Shown: positions 1 to 21,423, counted from the stretch's first letter. The stretch: 64,000 nt of DNA from Roseiarcus sp963717215 (GCA_963717215.1 CAVQVS010000008.1:1-64000), one strand, 5' to 3'. Notes: a model not told the origin generated them from the letters alone. Numbers and translations are program-made.

Positions 1-320
1 CGCCCAGCCCGGCCGCGCGCGCGCGGACTGAAGCGCTTCAACACGAGGTCCTTGCCGACCCAGGCCTGGGCGACGACCAGATCGTCGACGTCGAGATCAT
101 GGTTGTTCTCGGCGTTGGCGATCGCGGATTCGAGCGTCTTCTTGACCTCGACCGAAATCCTCTTGTTGGAGAATTCGAGATCGGCGAGCGCGGTCGCGAC
201 CTTCTTGCCCCGGATGAGCTGGGCGACAAGGTTGAGCTTCTGCGGGCTGACGCGCAGCATGCGCGTCGTCGCCTTGGCTTCGTTCTCCGCCTGACGGCGC
301 GGGTTGGATGGTTTGGACAT
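1..320 (-). CDS. rplV: 50S ribosomal protein L22 (3' end beyond window)
   Basis: Ribosomal protein L22 binds 23S rRNA and lines the exit tunnel of the large subunit. The start ATG is the complement of 318-320 and the reading frame runs off the left edge, so about 106 N-terminal residues are present and the C-terminus is missing. It begins MSKPSNPRRQAENEAKA and contains the typical RMLRVSPQKLNLVAQLIRGK segment of L22. It follows rpsS closely in the S10 operon order (rplB, rpsS, rplV), which supports the call. No frameshift is seen in the part present. Confidence 0.93.
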   Translation of the reverse strand, partial: MSKPSNPRRQAENEAKATTRMLRVSPQKLNLVAQLIRGKKVATALADLEFSNKRISVEVKKTLESAIANAENNHDLDVDDLVVAQAWVGKDLVLKRFSPRARGRAG

Positions 321-326
321 CGGTGA

Positions 327-605
327 TTAGGCCCTCTTGGCCTTCTTGTCGGCGGAATGGCCGTGAAAAGTGCGGGTCGGCGCGAATTCGCCGAACTTGT
401 GCCCGATCATCTCTTCCGACACGAGCACCGGAATGTGCTTGTGGCCGTTGTAGACGCCGAACGTAAGACCCACGAACTGCGGCAGAATCGTCGAGCGGCG
501 GCTCCAGATCTTGATGATGTCGGAGCGGCCCGACGTGCGCGCGACATCCGCCTTCTTGAGCATATAACCGTCGACGAACGGACCCTTCCAGATCGATCGC
601 GTCAT
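327..605 (-). CDS. rpsS: 30S ribosomal protein S19
   Basis: S19 is a small-subunit head protein that contacts 16S rRNA and S13. The 92-residue product is the family's usual length, begins MTRSIWKGPFVDGYMLKK and has the conserved HKIG/GHKFGEFAPTRTF-type C-terminal region. The frame is intact. It starts three bases after the rplB stop and is followed within seven bases by rplV, as in other S10 operons. Confidence 0.97.
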   Translation of the reverse strand: MTRSIWKGPFVDGYMLKKADVARTSGRSDIIKIWSRRSTILPQFVGLTFGVYNGHKHIPVLVSEEMIGHKFGEFAPTRTFHGHSADKKAKRA

Positions 606-608
606 GGC

Positions 609-1450
609 TCAGCCTCTCTTCTTGCGCACATGGCGCGATGCGACGATGAACTTGTCCGTCGCCTTGTTCGAACGGGTCTTCTTGCCCTTGGTCGGCTTGC
701 CCCACGGGCTCACCGGATGCCGGCCGCCCGAAGATTTGCCTTCGCCGCCGCCGTGCGGATGGTCGACCGGGTTCATGACGACGCCGCGATTGTGCGGACG
801 ACGTCCGAGCCAGCGACTGCGCCCGGCCTTGCCGATCGAGGTGTTCATGTGGTCGGGGTTCGACACCGCGCCGACCGAGGCGAAGCACTGGCCATGAATG
901 AGCCGCTGCTCGCCGGAGCTGAGGCGCAGCGAAACGTAGCCCTGATCGCGGCTGACGATCTGCGCGTACGCGCCGGCGGAGCGGGCGATCGCGCCGCCCT
1001 TGCCGATCTTCATCTCGACATTGTGGACGATCGTGCCCACGGGAATGTTGGCGAGCGGCATCGCGTTGCCGGGCTTCACGTCGACCTGGAGGCCGGCGAT
1101 CACTTCGTCGCCAGACAGAGAGACGCTGCGGCGCGATGATGTAGGCCTGCTCGCCGTCCGGATATTTGATCAGCGCGATGAAGCTCGTGCGGTTGGGATC
1201 ATATTCCAGCCGCTCGACCTTGCCCACGACATCGAGCTTACGCCGCTTGAAGTCGACGATGCGATAGGTCTGCTTGTGACCGCCGCCGCGGAAGCGCACG
1301 GTGGTCCGGCCAGCTGTTGTTGCGTCCACCCTTCTCGGACTTGCCGACAGTCAGCGTCTTCACCGGCTTGCCCTTGTAGAGCTCGCTGCGGTCGACGATG
1401 ACGAGCTGTCGAAGGCTCGGCGTCGTCGGCTTAAATGTCTTGAGCGCCAT
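609..1450 (-). CDS. rplB: 50S ribosomal protein L2, two frameshifts as sequenced
   Basis: L2 is needed for subunit association and peptidyl transfer. The protein is recognisable across three frames. The N-terminus starts MALKTFKPTTPSLRQLV from 1450. The central part with RFRGGGHKQTYRIVDFKRRK reads from about 1312. The C-terminal part from about 1113 has VVMNPVDHPHGGGEGKSSGG and ends VASRHVRKKRG. Removing one base near 1312 joins GGRNNS to GRTTVR, and removing one near 1113 joins APQRLSV to GDEVIAG. Both are +1 changes. Since L2 is essential and everything else is conserved, I treat this as one gene with sequence errors rather than a pseudogene. Confidence 0.93.
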
Positions 1451-1463
1451 GACTAATCGCTCC

Positions 1464-1760
1464 TCACAGACCGGTGGTCATGTCGATGCGATGGCCGTCG
1501 GCAAGCGTGACGATCGCTTTCTTCATGTCCTGCTGGCGTCCGCGAACGCCTCGAAACGCCTTGTTCTTGCCTTTGCGCAGCAGCGTATTGACCGCCGTCA
1601 CCTTGACGTCGAACAATTTCTCGATCGCCGCCTTGATCTGCGGCTTGGTCGCGTTGCGCGCGACCTTGAACACGAACTGGTTGTTCTCGGAGGCGATCGT
1701 CGCCTTCTCCGTAATCACCGGAGCGACGATCGCGTCGTAGTGGCGCACGTCCTTGATCAT
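1464..1760 (-). CDS. rplW: 50S ribosomal protein L23
   Basis: L23 lies at the tunnel exit and is the docking point for trigger factor and SRP. The 98-residue product begins MIKDVRHYDAIVAPVITEKA and shows the typical VNTLLRKGKNKAFRGVRG loop that enters the rRNA. Length is normal and the frame is intact. Its start codon overlaps the rplD stop by four bases, which suggests translational coupling within the S10 operon. Confidence 0.97.
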   Translation of the reverse strand: MIKDVRHYDAIVAPVITEKATIASENNQFVFKVARNATKPQIKAAIEKLFDVKVTAVNTLLRKGKNKAFRGVRGRQQDMKKAIVTLADGHRIDMTTGL

Positions 1761-2379
1761 TTGAACCGCGCCTCCAGCGCCTCAACCGCGGCCCTGGTCA
1801 GGACCAGCTTCTCGCGCCGCATGATGTCGTAGACATTGACGCCCTGAATCGGCAGCACGTCGATCTCCGGCAGGTTGCGCGCGGCGTCGGCGAACTTCGC
1901 CTGCGGCTCCGCGCCATCGATGATGAGCGCATTCTTCAGCGCCGCCTTTTCGAAGGACGCGCGCAGCGTCTTCGTCTTGCCCTCTTCGAGGTGCGCGCTT
2001 TCCCACACGCACGAGACCGCCGGCGCGAACCTTGGCCGAGAGCGCGTGCCTGAGCGCCAGCGCCCGCACCTTCTTCGGCAAGTCATGCGCGTGGCTGCGC
2101 ACGCACCGGACCCATGGCGCGTCCGCCGCCGCGGAACTGCGGCACGCGCGCCGAGCCGTGACGGGCGCCGCCGGTGCCCTTCTGCTTGTACATCTTCTTG
2201 CCGGTGCGATGGATATCGGCGCGCCCCAGCGTCTTGTGCGTCCCGGCCTGGCGCTTGGCGAGCTGCCAGCGCACCATGCGCGCGATCAGATCCGCGCGCG
2301 GCTCAAGCCCGAATACGGCGTCGCTGAGCTCCAGCGAGCCGGCGGCCGAGCCGTCGATCGACGTCATGTCGAATTTCAT
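1757..2379 (-). CDS. rplD: 50S ribosomal protein L4, two frameshifts as sequenced
   Basis: L4 lines the exit tunnel and in some bacteria regulates its own operon. The start is the ATG at 2379 (MKFDMTSIDGSAAGSLEL), five bases after the rplC stop. The conserved GTGGARHGSARVPQFRGGG segment is in the first frame, SHAHDLPKKVRALALRHAL in the second, and LEEGKTKTLRASFEKAALK plus VYDIMRREKLVLTRAAVE in the third. Removing one base near 2103 (GTG-C-GTG) and one near 2009 (again GTG-C-GTG) restores a single frame of about 206 residues. Both are +1 changes. Confidence 0.92.
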
Positions 2380-2383
2380 GGCG

Positions 2384-3112
2384 TCACTCTCCCTTCGCCG
2401 CTTCGGCCGATGGGGCGCCGGCGCCCGCTTCGGCGTGAACGCGGAACTTGCCGGGCAGCGGCGCATCCTTCGGCAACGGCTTCTTCATCGCGTCGCGCAC
2501 CGCGATCCAACCGCCGGCGTGCCCCGGCACCGCGCCCTTCGACCAGAATGAGGCCGCGGTCCGGATCCGTGCGGACGACGCGAAGGTTCTGCGTCGTCAC
2601 CTGATCAGTTCCCATATGGCCGGCCATCTTCTTGTTCTTCCAGGTCTTGCCCGGATCCTGACGGCCGCCGGTCGACCCGATGCGAACGATGCGAGACCGA
2701 CACGCCGTGCGTGGCGCGCAAGCCGCGAAAGTTCCAGCGCTTCATCGGCGCCGGCGAAACCCTTGCCGATCGTCACGCCAGTGACATCGACATATTGTCC
2801 AACGGTGAAGTGGTCGGCGGTGATCTCCGCCCCGACCGGGATCATCTTGTCCTCTTCGACGCGGAACTCGGCGAGCCGCATCTTCGGCTCGACATGGGCG
2901 ACCGCGAAGCGGCCGCGCTCGGCCTTCGACACGTTCTTCACCTTGGCCTTGCCGACGCCGAGTTGAAGCGCGGTATAGCCATTCTTTTCCTGGGTGCGAT
3001 GGGCGACCACCTGGCAGCTCTCGACCTGGAGAACGGTGACCGGCACGTGGTCCCCTGCGTCGGTGAAGACGCGGGACATGCCCAGCTTCTTTGCGATGAT
3101 GCCTGAACGCAT
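2384..3112 (-). CDS. rplC: 50S ribosomal protein L3, three frameshifts as sequenced
   Basis: L3 initiates large-subunit assembly. The start is the ATG at 3112 (MRSGIIAKKLGMSRVF), preceded by an intergenic stretch after rpsJ. The text VTIGKGFAGA is followed, one base later, by MKRWNFRGLRATHGVSVSHR, then in another frame by STGGRQDPGKTWKNKKMAGH, then by AVPGHAGGWIAVRDAMKKPL and a C-terminal tail ending SAEAAKGE. Removing single bases near 2746, 2678 and 2535 gives one frame. Three +1 changes sum to zero, so start and stop are in the same frame. Confidence 0.92.
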
Positions 3113-3170
3113 TGGCGTTTGTCCTTCGTGAGCGTCTTTGAAGAGATTCAAAGACGCTCGCCAAATCCCC

Positions 3171-3479
<309 letters not shown>

Positions 3480-3543
3480 GTGTCAAATCCCTGTCGGCCG
3501 GGCGGCGGAGCGTAAACTCCGCCTGACCCTTGGCCGCAACGCC

Positions 3544-4736
<1,193 letters not shown>

Positions 4737-4786
4737 AGCCGGACTCCTTATCGTGGCCTTATATTCTCAAGAAGCGGAACGCCGCC

Positions 4787-6864
<2,078 letters not shown>

Positions 6865-6897
6865 GATCCTGATCCCGATTCCCTGGCCGACCGCCGC

Positions 6898-7368
6898 TTA
6901 CCAGCGGTAGTGGGCGAAGGCGCGGTTGGCTTCCGCCATCCGGTGCGTGTCCTCGCGCTTTTTGACTGCGGCGCCGCGATTGTTCGAGGCGTCGAGCAGT
7001 TCTGCCGACAAACGATCGACCATGGTCTTGTCGTTGCGGTCGCGCGCCGCGGTGATGATCCAGCGGATCGCCAGCGCCTGCCGGCGATCGGTGCGCACTT
7101 CGACCGGGACCTGATAGGTCGCGCCGCCGACGCGGCGCGAGCGAACTTCGACCGAAGGCGCGACGTTCTCCAGCGCCTGCTTGAAGACGGCGAGCGGGTC
7201 GGTCTTCGCCTTGGCCTCGACGCCATCCAGCGCGCCGTAGACGATCGCCTCGGCGACCGACTTCTTGCCCTCGTACATGATCGTATTCATGAACTTCGCG
7301 ACCACCATGTCGCCGTATTTGGCGTCCGGGATGATCTCGCGTTTCTCAGCGCTGTGTCGGCGTGACAT
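6898..7368 (-). CDS. rpsG: 30S ribosomal protein S7
   Basis: S7 nucleates assembly of the small-subunit head. The product is 156 residues, the usual bacterial length, begins MSRRHSAEKREIIPDAKYGD and contains the rRNA-binding VEVRSRRVGGATYQVPVEVR and the RMAEANRAFAHYRW C-terminus. It lies between rpsL and fusA in canonical str operon order. The frame is intact. Confidence 0.97.
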   Translation of the reverse strand: MSRRHSAEKREIIPDAKYGDMVVAKFMNTIMYEGKKSVAEAIVYGALDGVEAKAKTDPLAVFKQALENVAPSVEVRSRRVGGATYQVPVEVRTDRRQALAIRWIITAARDRNDKTMVDRLSAELLDASNNRGAAVKKREDTHRMAEANRAFAHYRW

Positions 7369-7467
7369 CGCCTAACTCTCTCTTCGTCTTGGCCGACGGA
7401 CTCGGCCGTGAAATTCTTCGCGGATCCCGGTATCTCGCGATCCCGAGGATGACGCTTGCGCTTCGCG

Positions 7468-7839
7468 TCACTTCGGACGCTTGGCGCCGTATTTCGAACG
7501 GCGCTGCTTGCGGTCCTTGACCCCCTGGGTGTCGAGCACGCCGCGCAGGATGTGGTAGCGCACGCCGGGCAGATCCTTGACGCGGCCGCCGCGGATCATG
7601 ACCACCGAATGTTCCTGCAGGTTATGGCCTTCGCCAGGAATATAGCCGATGACCTCGAAGCCGTTGGTCAGCCGCACCTTGGCGACCTTGCGGAGCGCCG
7701 AATTCGGCTTCTTCGGCGTCGTCGTATAGACGCGCGTGCACACGCCGCGCTTCTGCGGGCTCGCCTGAAGATGGCGGGCCTTCTCGCGGTAGGTCTTCGG
7801 TTGCCGCGGCTTGCGGATCAATTGACTAATCGTCGGCAT
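7468..7839 (-). CDS. rpsL: 30S ribosomal protein S12
   Basis: S12 sits at the decoding centre and governs accuracy. The product is 123 residues, begins MPTISQLIRKPRQPKTYREK and contains TTPKKPNSALRKVAKVRL and the GEGHNLQEHSVVMIRGGRVK segment. In the first of these, the lysine corresponding to streptomycin position 43 appears as wild-type K, so no streptomycin-resistance substitution is visible there. It is the first gene of the str group, with the operon promoter expected upstream (above 7839). Confidence 0.97.
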   Translation of the reverse strand: MPTISQLIRKPRQPKTYREKARHLQASPQKRGVCTRVYTTTPKKPNSALRKVAKVRLTNGFEVIGYIPGEGHNLQEHSVVMIRGGRVKDLPGVRYHILRGVLDTQGVKDRKQRRSKYGAKRPK

Positions 7840-8361
7840 GTCGGCCCTAAGCTTCAGTTCCCAAGACGTCCGGCGTTAGACCGAACAGAAAATCAGTTCC
7901 AACCGATCGACTTTCGTGCGAAGCCGGCAAGGCAACGCACGAAACCAACAGCGCCCTTAAAACCCGCATGGGGCTTTGGGCGCCGCCAAAAGCAGAGGAT
8001 CACGGCGCAAGAACCGCGATCGTGCGAAACAGAACCGGCCCCTCAGGGCCGGCATGGCTCGTCTTCGGTAGGATCGTCAGCGTTTAGAGCCGTTGGGTGT
8101 TCAACGTGTCGTCGAACACAGGCGAAGCTCTACGGCCTGTCGAAAGTGCGCAGAACATATTCAAGCGGTTCCTGCGCGTCAACCCCTTTTCAACGTCATA
8201 ATCGGCAGCGACCCGGAAAATTTGTCGCTATTCGCCCTGCGCGGGCGGCCCGCATTCGTGCCGAGCAGCGCCGCCAAAACGCCCCAGACAACCATAGATG
8301 AGTCGGGATTGGACGCTAGCCGGAAGAGCAATCAATCCCCAGCCGGAGCTTATGAAGACCT
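7840..8361. promoter_or_regulatory. intergenic region upstream of rpsL; expected str operon promoter
   Basis: This 522-base stretch separates the divergent rpsL (minus) and S41-like gene (plus). I see no convincing open reading frame, tRNA or repeat in it. By position it must hold the promoter of the str operon and probably that of the S41-like gene. I could not identify unambiguous -35/-10 boxes by eye. Confidence 0.4.
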
Positions 8362-9621
8362 ATGAAAGCGACACGAAGGGAAATCCTGGCTCTTGCGGCG
8401 ATCGGGCGCGCTCGGCGCGTGGCCAGCGAGCGCCGAGACAGCAAGCCAACCCGACGAAGCCTCCGGCCGGGTCGTATCAAGCGGCCTTCGACCAGGTCTG
8501 GGAGCTGGTGCGCGACCGCTTCTACGATCCCCGCCTCAATGGCCTCGACTGGCAGGAGCAGCGCGTCCGCTTCCGCCCTGATGCCGCAGCCGCGCGCTCG
8601 CGGGAAGACGCGGCAGTGGCTATCAACGCAATGCTGGCTAAGCTCGGCGCCTCCCACACCCGCTATTACACGCCAGAGGACCCGGCCTATTACCAGCTCG
8701 CGGATATTTTCGTCTTCGCGCTCGAGCATCGCGGCCTTGAACGAGTCTTTCCCAAGGGCGAGGTCACCTATCCCGGGATTGGCGTGTTCACCGAGGCCGA
8801 CAATCAGGGGCGCATCTTCATAACCGGGGTCGATCGAGGGCGCGCCCGCGCATGCGGCCGGCGTTCTGTTCGGCGACGAAATCCTGTCGGCGGACGCTCG
8901 CCCGTTTCTGCCGGTCGGCTCCTTCCGCGGCAAAGTTGGATCGACCGTCTCGCTTGAGATCCGTCGCGCCTCGGGCGCTTCGCCGATCACGATCCCCGTA
9001 TCGCCGGCCGATCTTCGCCCGAACGAGATGTTCCTGCGCGGCTTGAAGGAGAGCGCGCGTCTCATCGTCACGGGCAAGTCCAAGATTGGCTACGTGCATG
9101 TCTGGTCCTATGCGAGCCGCAGGATGCAGTCCGCGCTCGAGGACCTGATGTCCGACGGCCCGCTCAAGAACGCAGACGCGCTGGTCTGGGACCTGCGCGG
9201 CGGATGGGGCGGCGCGCAGCCGGAATATCTCGACCTGTTCAATCCACGCGCCCCCACGATGAAGATCACCGGTCGCAATGGCGAGACTGGGTTCGTCGAC
9301 GTCAAATGGCGCAAGCCCGTCGCCGCCCTGGTCAACCAAGGCACCCGCAGCGGCAAGGAGGTGCTCGCCTACGGGTTCAAGGAATATCGGCTCGGTGAGC
9401 TCATCGGCCATCGCACCGAAGGCGCCGTGCTGGCGGCGACCGCGTTCCTGATCGGAAACGACGGCCTGCTCTTGCTCGCGGTCGAGGACGTGCTGGTGGA
9501 CGGCCAGCGACTCGAAGGGGTCGGCGTCACACCGACCATCGAAGTCCCATTCGACTCGCGCTACGCGGCGGGCGGCGACCCACAGCTCGATCGCGCTGTC
9601 CAGGTGCTCGCGCGCGCTTAG
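8362..9621 (+). CDS. exported S41-family protease-like protein (PDZ), three frameshifts, catalytic lysine apparently missing
   Basis: Reassembled from several frames, the protein starts MKATRREILALAAIGALGAW with a cleavable-looking signal peptide (PASAETA). A domain follows with FDQVWELVRDRFYDPRLNGL, then ASHTRYYTPEDPAYY, a PDZ-like segment (APAHAAGVLFGDEILSADAR) and a C-terminal S41 core with VGYVHVWSY-type and ALVWDLRGGWGG strands. Single-base removals near 8405, 8461 and 8831 (all +1) give one frame of about 418 residues. S41 proteases such as CtpA normally end their core with a serine motif and a TxGK lysine. Here TRSGKEV could supply the serine, but the later motif reads HRTEGAV, so the usual lysine looks replaced. 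It may be an inactive or divergent member. Confidence 0.75.
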
Positions 9622-9753
9622 ATTCGCGCCTCCCGCAGCGATGACGCGAGCCGGATCGAGAAAAGGTGCGCCCGGCTTAAGAGCGCTCGCTGGCCAAAAG
9701 CCCGAGAAATCAGATAGGGGCAGCACGGGGAATCGGATTGCCGCGGAGCAGAC

Positions 9754-11064
9754 ATGACGACGACTAGCGAGCCTCAGCAACCTCGCCCGGCGTCCGACAA
9801 TCTGATCCTGGCTGTCGTCGCAGCCTACGCCGCAGCCTTTGTCGTGTTCGGCTTCCTTGTTCAGCCGGCGGCCGACGTTCTGCGGGGCTTAGGCGCGATC
9901 CTGACGACCCGCGACGCCTTGCTCACAGATTATTTCGGCGTCGGCGGAATTGGCGGGGGATGTGTCAGTACGGGGCTGCTGACCCTCGCGGCGGCGCTTG
10001 TCTACTGGCGCACGGGCGCAAAGATGACGGGCGCGTCCGTCGCGGCTCTCTTTCTCGTGCTGGGCTTCGGCCTGTTCGGCAAAAACCTTCTCAATGTCTG
10101 GCCGATCGTGGCGGGCGTCGCGCTCTATGCTCGATTCCGCGGCGAGCTTTTCCGTACGCATATCAACACGGCGTTCTTCGGGGGCGCCCTTGCGCCGCTT
10201 TTTTCCGAGATCCTGTTTTCCACCGACCTCACGCCGATGGTCAGCATGCCCCTCGCTCTCGTGACTGGGCTCGCGGTCGGCTTCATTCTCCCGCCCGCGG
10301 CCGCGCACCTCTTCCGGGCGCATATGGGCTTCAGCCTCTACAATATGGGGTTCACGGCGGGCATCGTCGGCACGATCGTCGTCGCAATGTACAAGGCGTT
10401 CGGTTACGTGCCCGACCCTGTCTTCATCTGGACAAACGGGGCGAACAGACTCCTCGGCGTATTTCTCGGCTTCTACTTCGCATCGATGGTCGTTGCGGGC
10501 TGGGTCTTCGACCGGAGCGCGCTCGAACGTCTGCCGGTGATTCTGAGAACTTCGGGCCGGTCTCCGACAGACTTCATTGCGCTTGCCGGCTTTGGCGCGA
10601 CGCTTGCCAATTTGGGGCTCGCAGGCGCGCTCGGCGTCGCCTACGTCCTGGTGACGGGCGGTGATCTCAATGGCCCGTCGATTGGAGCGATCCTGACAAT
10701 CGTCGGCTTCGCGGCTTTCGGAAAGCACCCTCGCAACACCGCGCCCATCATGATCGGCGTTTTCATTGGAGCCTTTGCGCGCTCAGCCAGTCCAGCTGAC
10801 CCATCTTTAACGCTCGCGGCGCTGTTTGGAACGAGCCTCGCGCCCATCGCCGGCCGCTTCGGCTTCGGGTGGGGAATTGTCGCGGGCTTCATCCATTCGG
10901 CGGCCGCGCTGACCGTCGGGCCGCTGCACGCCGGCCTCAATCTCTATAATAACGGGTTCGCCGCCGGCATCGTCGCCGCGTTTCTCGTGCCCGTCATCGT
11001 GGCGCTGAGAGCGGGCTTCGGCTACCGCGACGATCTCGACGCCGAGGCCGCTCAAAAGGCTTGA
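9754..11064 (+). CDS. DUF1576-type polytopic membrane protein
   Basis: The 436-residue product is almost entirely hydrophobic with about ten to twelve membrane segments. It has an internal duplication: the phrase YNMGFTAGIVGTIVV near residue 195 is echoed by LYNNGFAAGIVAAFLVPVIV near residue 400, and FGLFGKNLLNVWPIVAGV near 110 by GFAAFGKHPRNTAPIMIGVF near 325. This fits an inverted- or tandem-repeat transporter fold. I recognise it as resembling the DUF1576 family, whose substrate is not established. The start ATG at 9754 follows a 130-base gap after the S41-like gene. It is convergent with the urea transporter, with only six bases between the stops. Confidence 0.7.
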   Translation: MTTTSEPQQPRPASDNLILAVVAAYAAAFVVFGFLVQPAADVLRGLGAILTTRDALLTDYFGVGGIGGGCVSTGLLTLAAALVYWRTGAKMTGASVAALFLVLGFGLFGKNLLNVWPIVAGVALYARFRGELFRTHINTAFFGGALAPLFSEILFSTDLTPMVSMPLALVTGLAVGFILPPAAAHLFRAHMGFSLYNMGFTAGIVGTIVVAMYKAFGYVPDPVFIWTNGANRLLGVFLGFYFASMVVAGWVFDRSALERLPVILRTSGRSPTDFIALAGFGATLANLGLAGALGVAYVLVTGGDLNGPSIGAILTIVGFAAFGKHPRNTAPIMIGVFIGAFARSASPADPSLTLAALFGTSLAPIAGRFGFGWGIVAGFIHSAAALTVGPLHAGLNLYNNGFAAGIVAAFLVPVIVALRAGFGYRDDLDAEAAQKA

Positions 11065-11070
11065 CGCGCC

Positions 11071-12060
11071 TCAGTCCGGCTTTGAACCGTCCGCGGCGCG
11101 TTCGCCGGGAAACAAGAACATCCAGGAGACAAGGACGAACGGCGCTGTCAGCGCCGGCAGCGCAAAGGGACGCAAGGCGACGTTGAGCGCCGCCTGCGCA
11201 ACGACCGTGAAGACCACGCCAAGCGCTGCGTACAAGGTCGCCTTGAGGCTCGGCTTGCGGAACGTCACGCCAAGCGCGACCGCCGTGAGCACGGGGCTGA
11301 AGCCAAGCAAGCCTTGCGTTACGAGATCGCTTTCCGCGCCGAAGGCGTGCGCCACGGCGACCGCGAGCATCGCGCCGCCGAGCGCGAACAGCGCTGCAGG
11401 GACCGAGCTCACGGCGAGACCCGCAAGAAAGAGAAGCGCGGACACGAGGCTCGCTTTGAGAAACACCTGCGAGATCGAAAGCAGCGTCCCCGCGAGATAG
11501 GCTCCAAGCCCCACCGAGACCGGCGCCGCCGGCTCGAAGGGCGCGACGACCCCGGCGGCCGGCAGCGCGGCGCCAGAGAGGCCGGCGAACCCATAAGTCG
11601 CGAGCAGCATGATCCAGGTGACCCCAACAAACGGGGCCGTGAGGGCAGGCGCCCCAAATGGCTTGAGCGCGTTCGCCGTCCCTAGCATCGCCACGGTCGA
11701 GACCGCCGCGCCCAGCGCGACGTAGACCCAAAGCGCCACGCCCTGTGCGAGGAAGGTTGCGAGCGCCAGTCCGACAAGCACGCCATTGTATCCGTAAAGT
11801 CCGGCTATCAGCGCTGTCTTGTCAGCCTTGAGCCAGACTGCGGTCAGCGTCGAAGCGACGACGCCCAGAACGCCAGCGAGCAGGACATGCGGAACGCCTG
11901 CCACGACCGAGCCCCACGCGATCGCGGCAAGAAACAGGACGCCGGTCAGAGGATTGTCCTGAAACATGACCTGGGCAAAACCCCGCAGGCCGATATCGAC
12001 GAATTGCGCCGCCGATGATTGCGAGCAGAGCGATTGCCATTTTTCGAGCAGCGATTGCAC
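11071..12060 (-). CDS. urea transporter family channel
   Basis: The 329-residue product matches the UT urea channel family: an N-terminal amphipathic helix, then RGFAQVMFQDNPLTGVLFLA, GLYGYNGVLVGLAL near residue 90, and in the second half GLLGFSPVLTAVALGVTF and LPALTAPFVLVSWMFLFP. The duplicated NPLTG / LPALTAPF pattern is the hallmark of these passive urea pores. No urease or nickel genes are in the window, so the use of the urea is not shown here. It lies between rpoC and the str operon, a position that is usually occupied by few or no genes. Confidence 0.85.
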   Translation of the reverse strand: MQSLLEKWQSLCSQSSAAQFVDIGLRGFAQVMFQDNPLTGVLFLAAIAWGSVVAGVPHVLLAGVLGVVASTLTAVWLKADKTALIAGLYGYNGVLVGLALATFLAQGVALWVYVALGAAVSTVAMLGTANALKPFGAPALTAPFVGVTWIMLLATYGFAGLSGAALPAAGVVAPFEPAAPVSVGLGAYLAGTLLSISQVFLKASLVSALLFLAGLAVSSVPAALFALGGAMLAVAVAHAFGAESDLVTQGLLGFSPVLTAVALGVTFRKPSLKATLYAALGVVFTVVAQAALNVALRPFALPALTAPFVLVSWMFLFPGERAADGSKPD

Positions 12061-12168
12061 GCGCTGTCACCCCCCGAGCTGCGGCGCCCTCTTTCCGCTT
12101 GCTCTGCCGTCCAGACTAGGGCGGAGTCAGAGGGGTCGACAAGGGCCCCAGCGCCATAGCGTCGCTAG

Positions 12169-12196
12169 CAAAAAAAGAGCGGCCCGCAGGCCGCTC
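12169..12196 (-). terminator. intrinsic terminator of the rpoBC operon
   Basis: On the minus strand a perfect 8-bp stem (GAGCGGCC / GGCCGCTC) with a four-base loop is followed directly by seven T residues. It lies 26 bases past the rpoC stop, a textbook rho-independent terminator. Confidence 0.9.
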
Positions 12197-12222
12197 TAAT
12201 TTCGTCGTAGAACGCGTTCGCT

Positions 12223-16487
<4,265 letters not shown>

Positions 16488-16601
16488 TCTGGTCTCCCGC
16501 GAGCTCGGCGCTTTGAAACGTCGGAACCCGCATTCATGGAAACAAAAGCGCGAAGCCGCCCGCGACCGAAAATCGCTCGAGGTCGGCTATGGTGAAGCGC
16601 G

Positions 16602-20733
<4,132 letters not shown>

Positions 20734-20993
20734 GTCGCTCCTTTAAAGCTCGCTTGCCGCCGTTGGCGGTCGTCGCACGCCGATGCGCGCGCCGGATCTC
20801 CGGCTGGTCTTCTCAGGGCGTCGCCGACGCCCCCTTTTTTTCAAACCTTCCCAGGCAGCGGCCCCAAAATCTCTTTGGCCGCTGTGGACAACGTTCGCTA
20901 CACGAGCGTTTTGAAAACGCCGGAACGGCCCCTGACCAATGGCCGGGACCGTCCCAATTTGATTAACCGAGCCCCGCGATGCGGGGCGCGTCA
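20734..20993 (-). promoter_or_regulatory. rplL-rpoB intergenic region with GC hairpin
   Basis: The 260 bases between rplL and rpoB contain a perfect 7-bp stem (GCCCCGC / GCGGGGC, 20971-20987) just after the rplL stop. It lacks a good U-tract on the minus strand. In many bacteria this spacer holds a partial terminator and RNase III site that lower rpoBC expression relative to L7/L12. The same role here is inference from position. Confidence 0.4.
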
Positions 20994-21371
20994 TTACTTG
21001 ACCTCGACCTTGGCTCCAGCCTTTTCCAACGCCGCCTTGATCTTCTCGGCCTCTTCCTTAGTCACGCCTTCCTTGATGGGCTTCGGCGCAGCTTCGACCA
21101 GGTCCTTCGCTTCCTTCAGGCCGAGCGCGGTGATGGCGCGCACTTCCTTGATCACTTCGATCTTCTTGTCGCCTATCGAAGCGAGGATAACGCTGAACTC
21201 GGTCTGCTCTTCGACCGGAGCGGCGGCTGCGCCACTAGCAGGAGCGGCGGCGACCGCCACTGCAGCGGCGGCCGAGACGCCCCACTTGCCTTCAAGCAAC
21301 TTGGCGAGTTCCGCAGCCTCCAGGACCGTGAGGCTCGAGAGTTCGTCGACGATTTTTTCGAGATTGGCCAT
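20994..21371 (-). CDS. rplL: 50S ribosomal protein L7/L12
   Basis: L7/L12 forms the flexible stalk that recruits translation factors. The start is the ATG at 21371 (MANLEKIVDELSSLTVLEAA), which follows an AGGAGG site in the spacer after rplJ. The product is 125 residues: an N-terminal dimerisation domain, an Ala-rich hinge (AAAAVAVAAAPASGAAAAP) and the C-terminal factor-binding domain with the KEAKDLVEAAPKPIKEGV helix. The frame is intact. Confidence 0.97.
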   Translation of the reverse strand: MANLEKIVDELSSLTVLEAAELAKLLEGKWGVSAAAAVAVAAAPASGAAAAPVEEQTEFSVILASIGDKKIEVIKEVRAITALGLKEAKDLVEAAPKPIKEGVTKEEAEKIKAALEKAGAKVEVK

Positions 21372-21423
21372 TGATGGACCTCCTGTATGTAGTGCGGTTC
21401 GGTTGATTGTGAAGAGCTTGACT

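Noticed and set aside
97..1329. 410-residue minus-strand frame over rplB and rpsS
   Set aside because: Only its first part is real (the central piece of L2). The rest is an out-of-frame shadow of rplB, rpsS and rplV.
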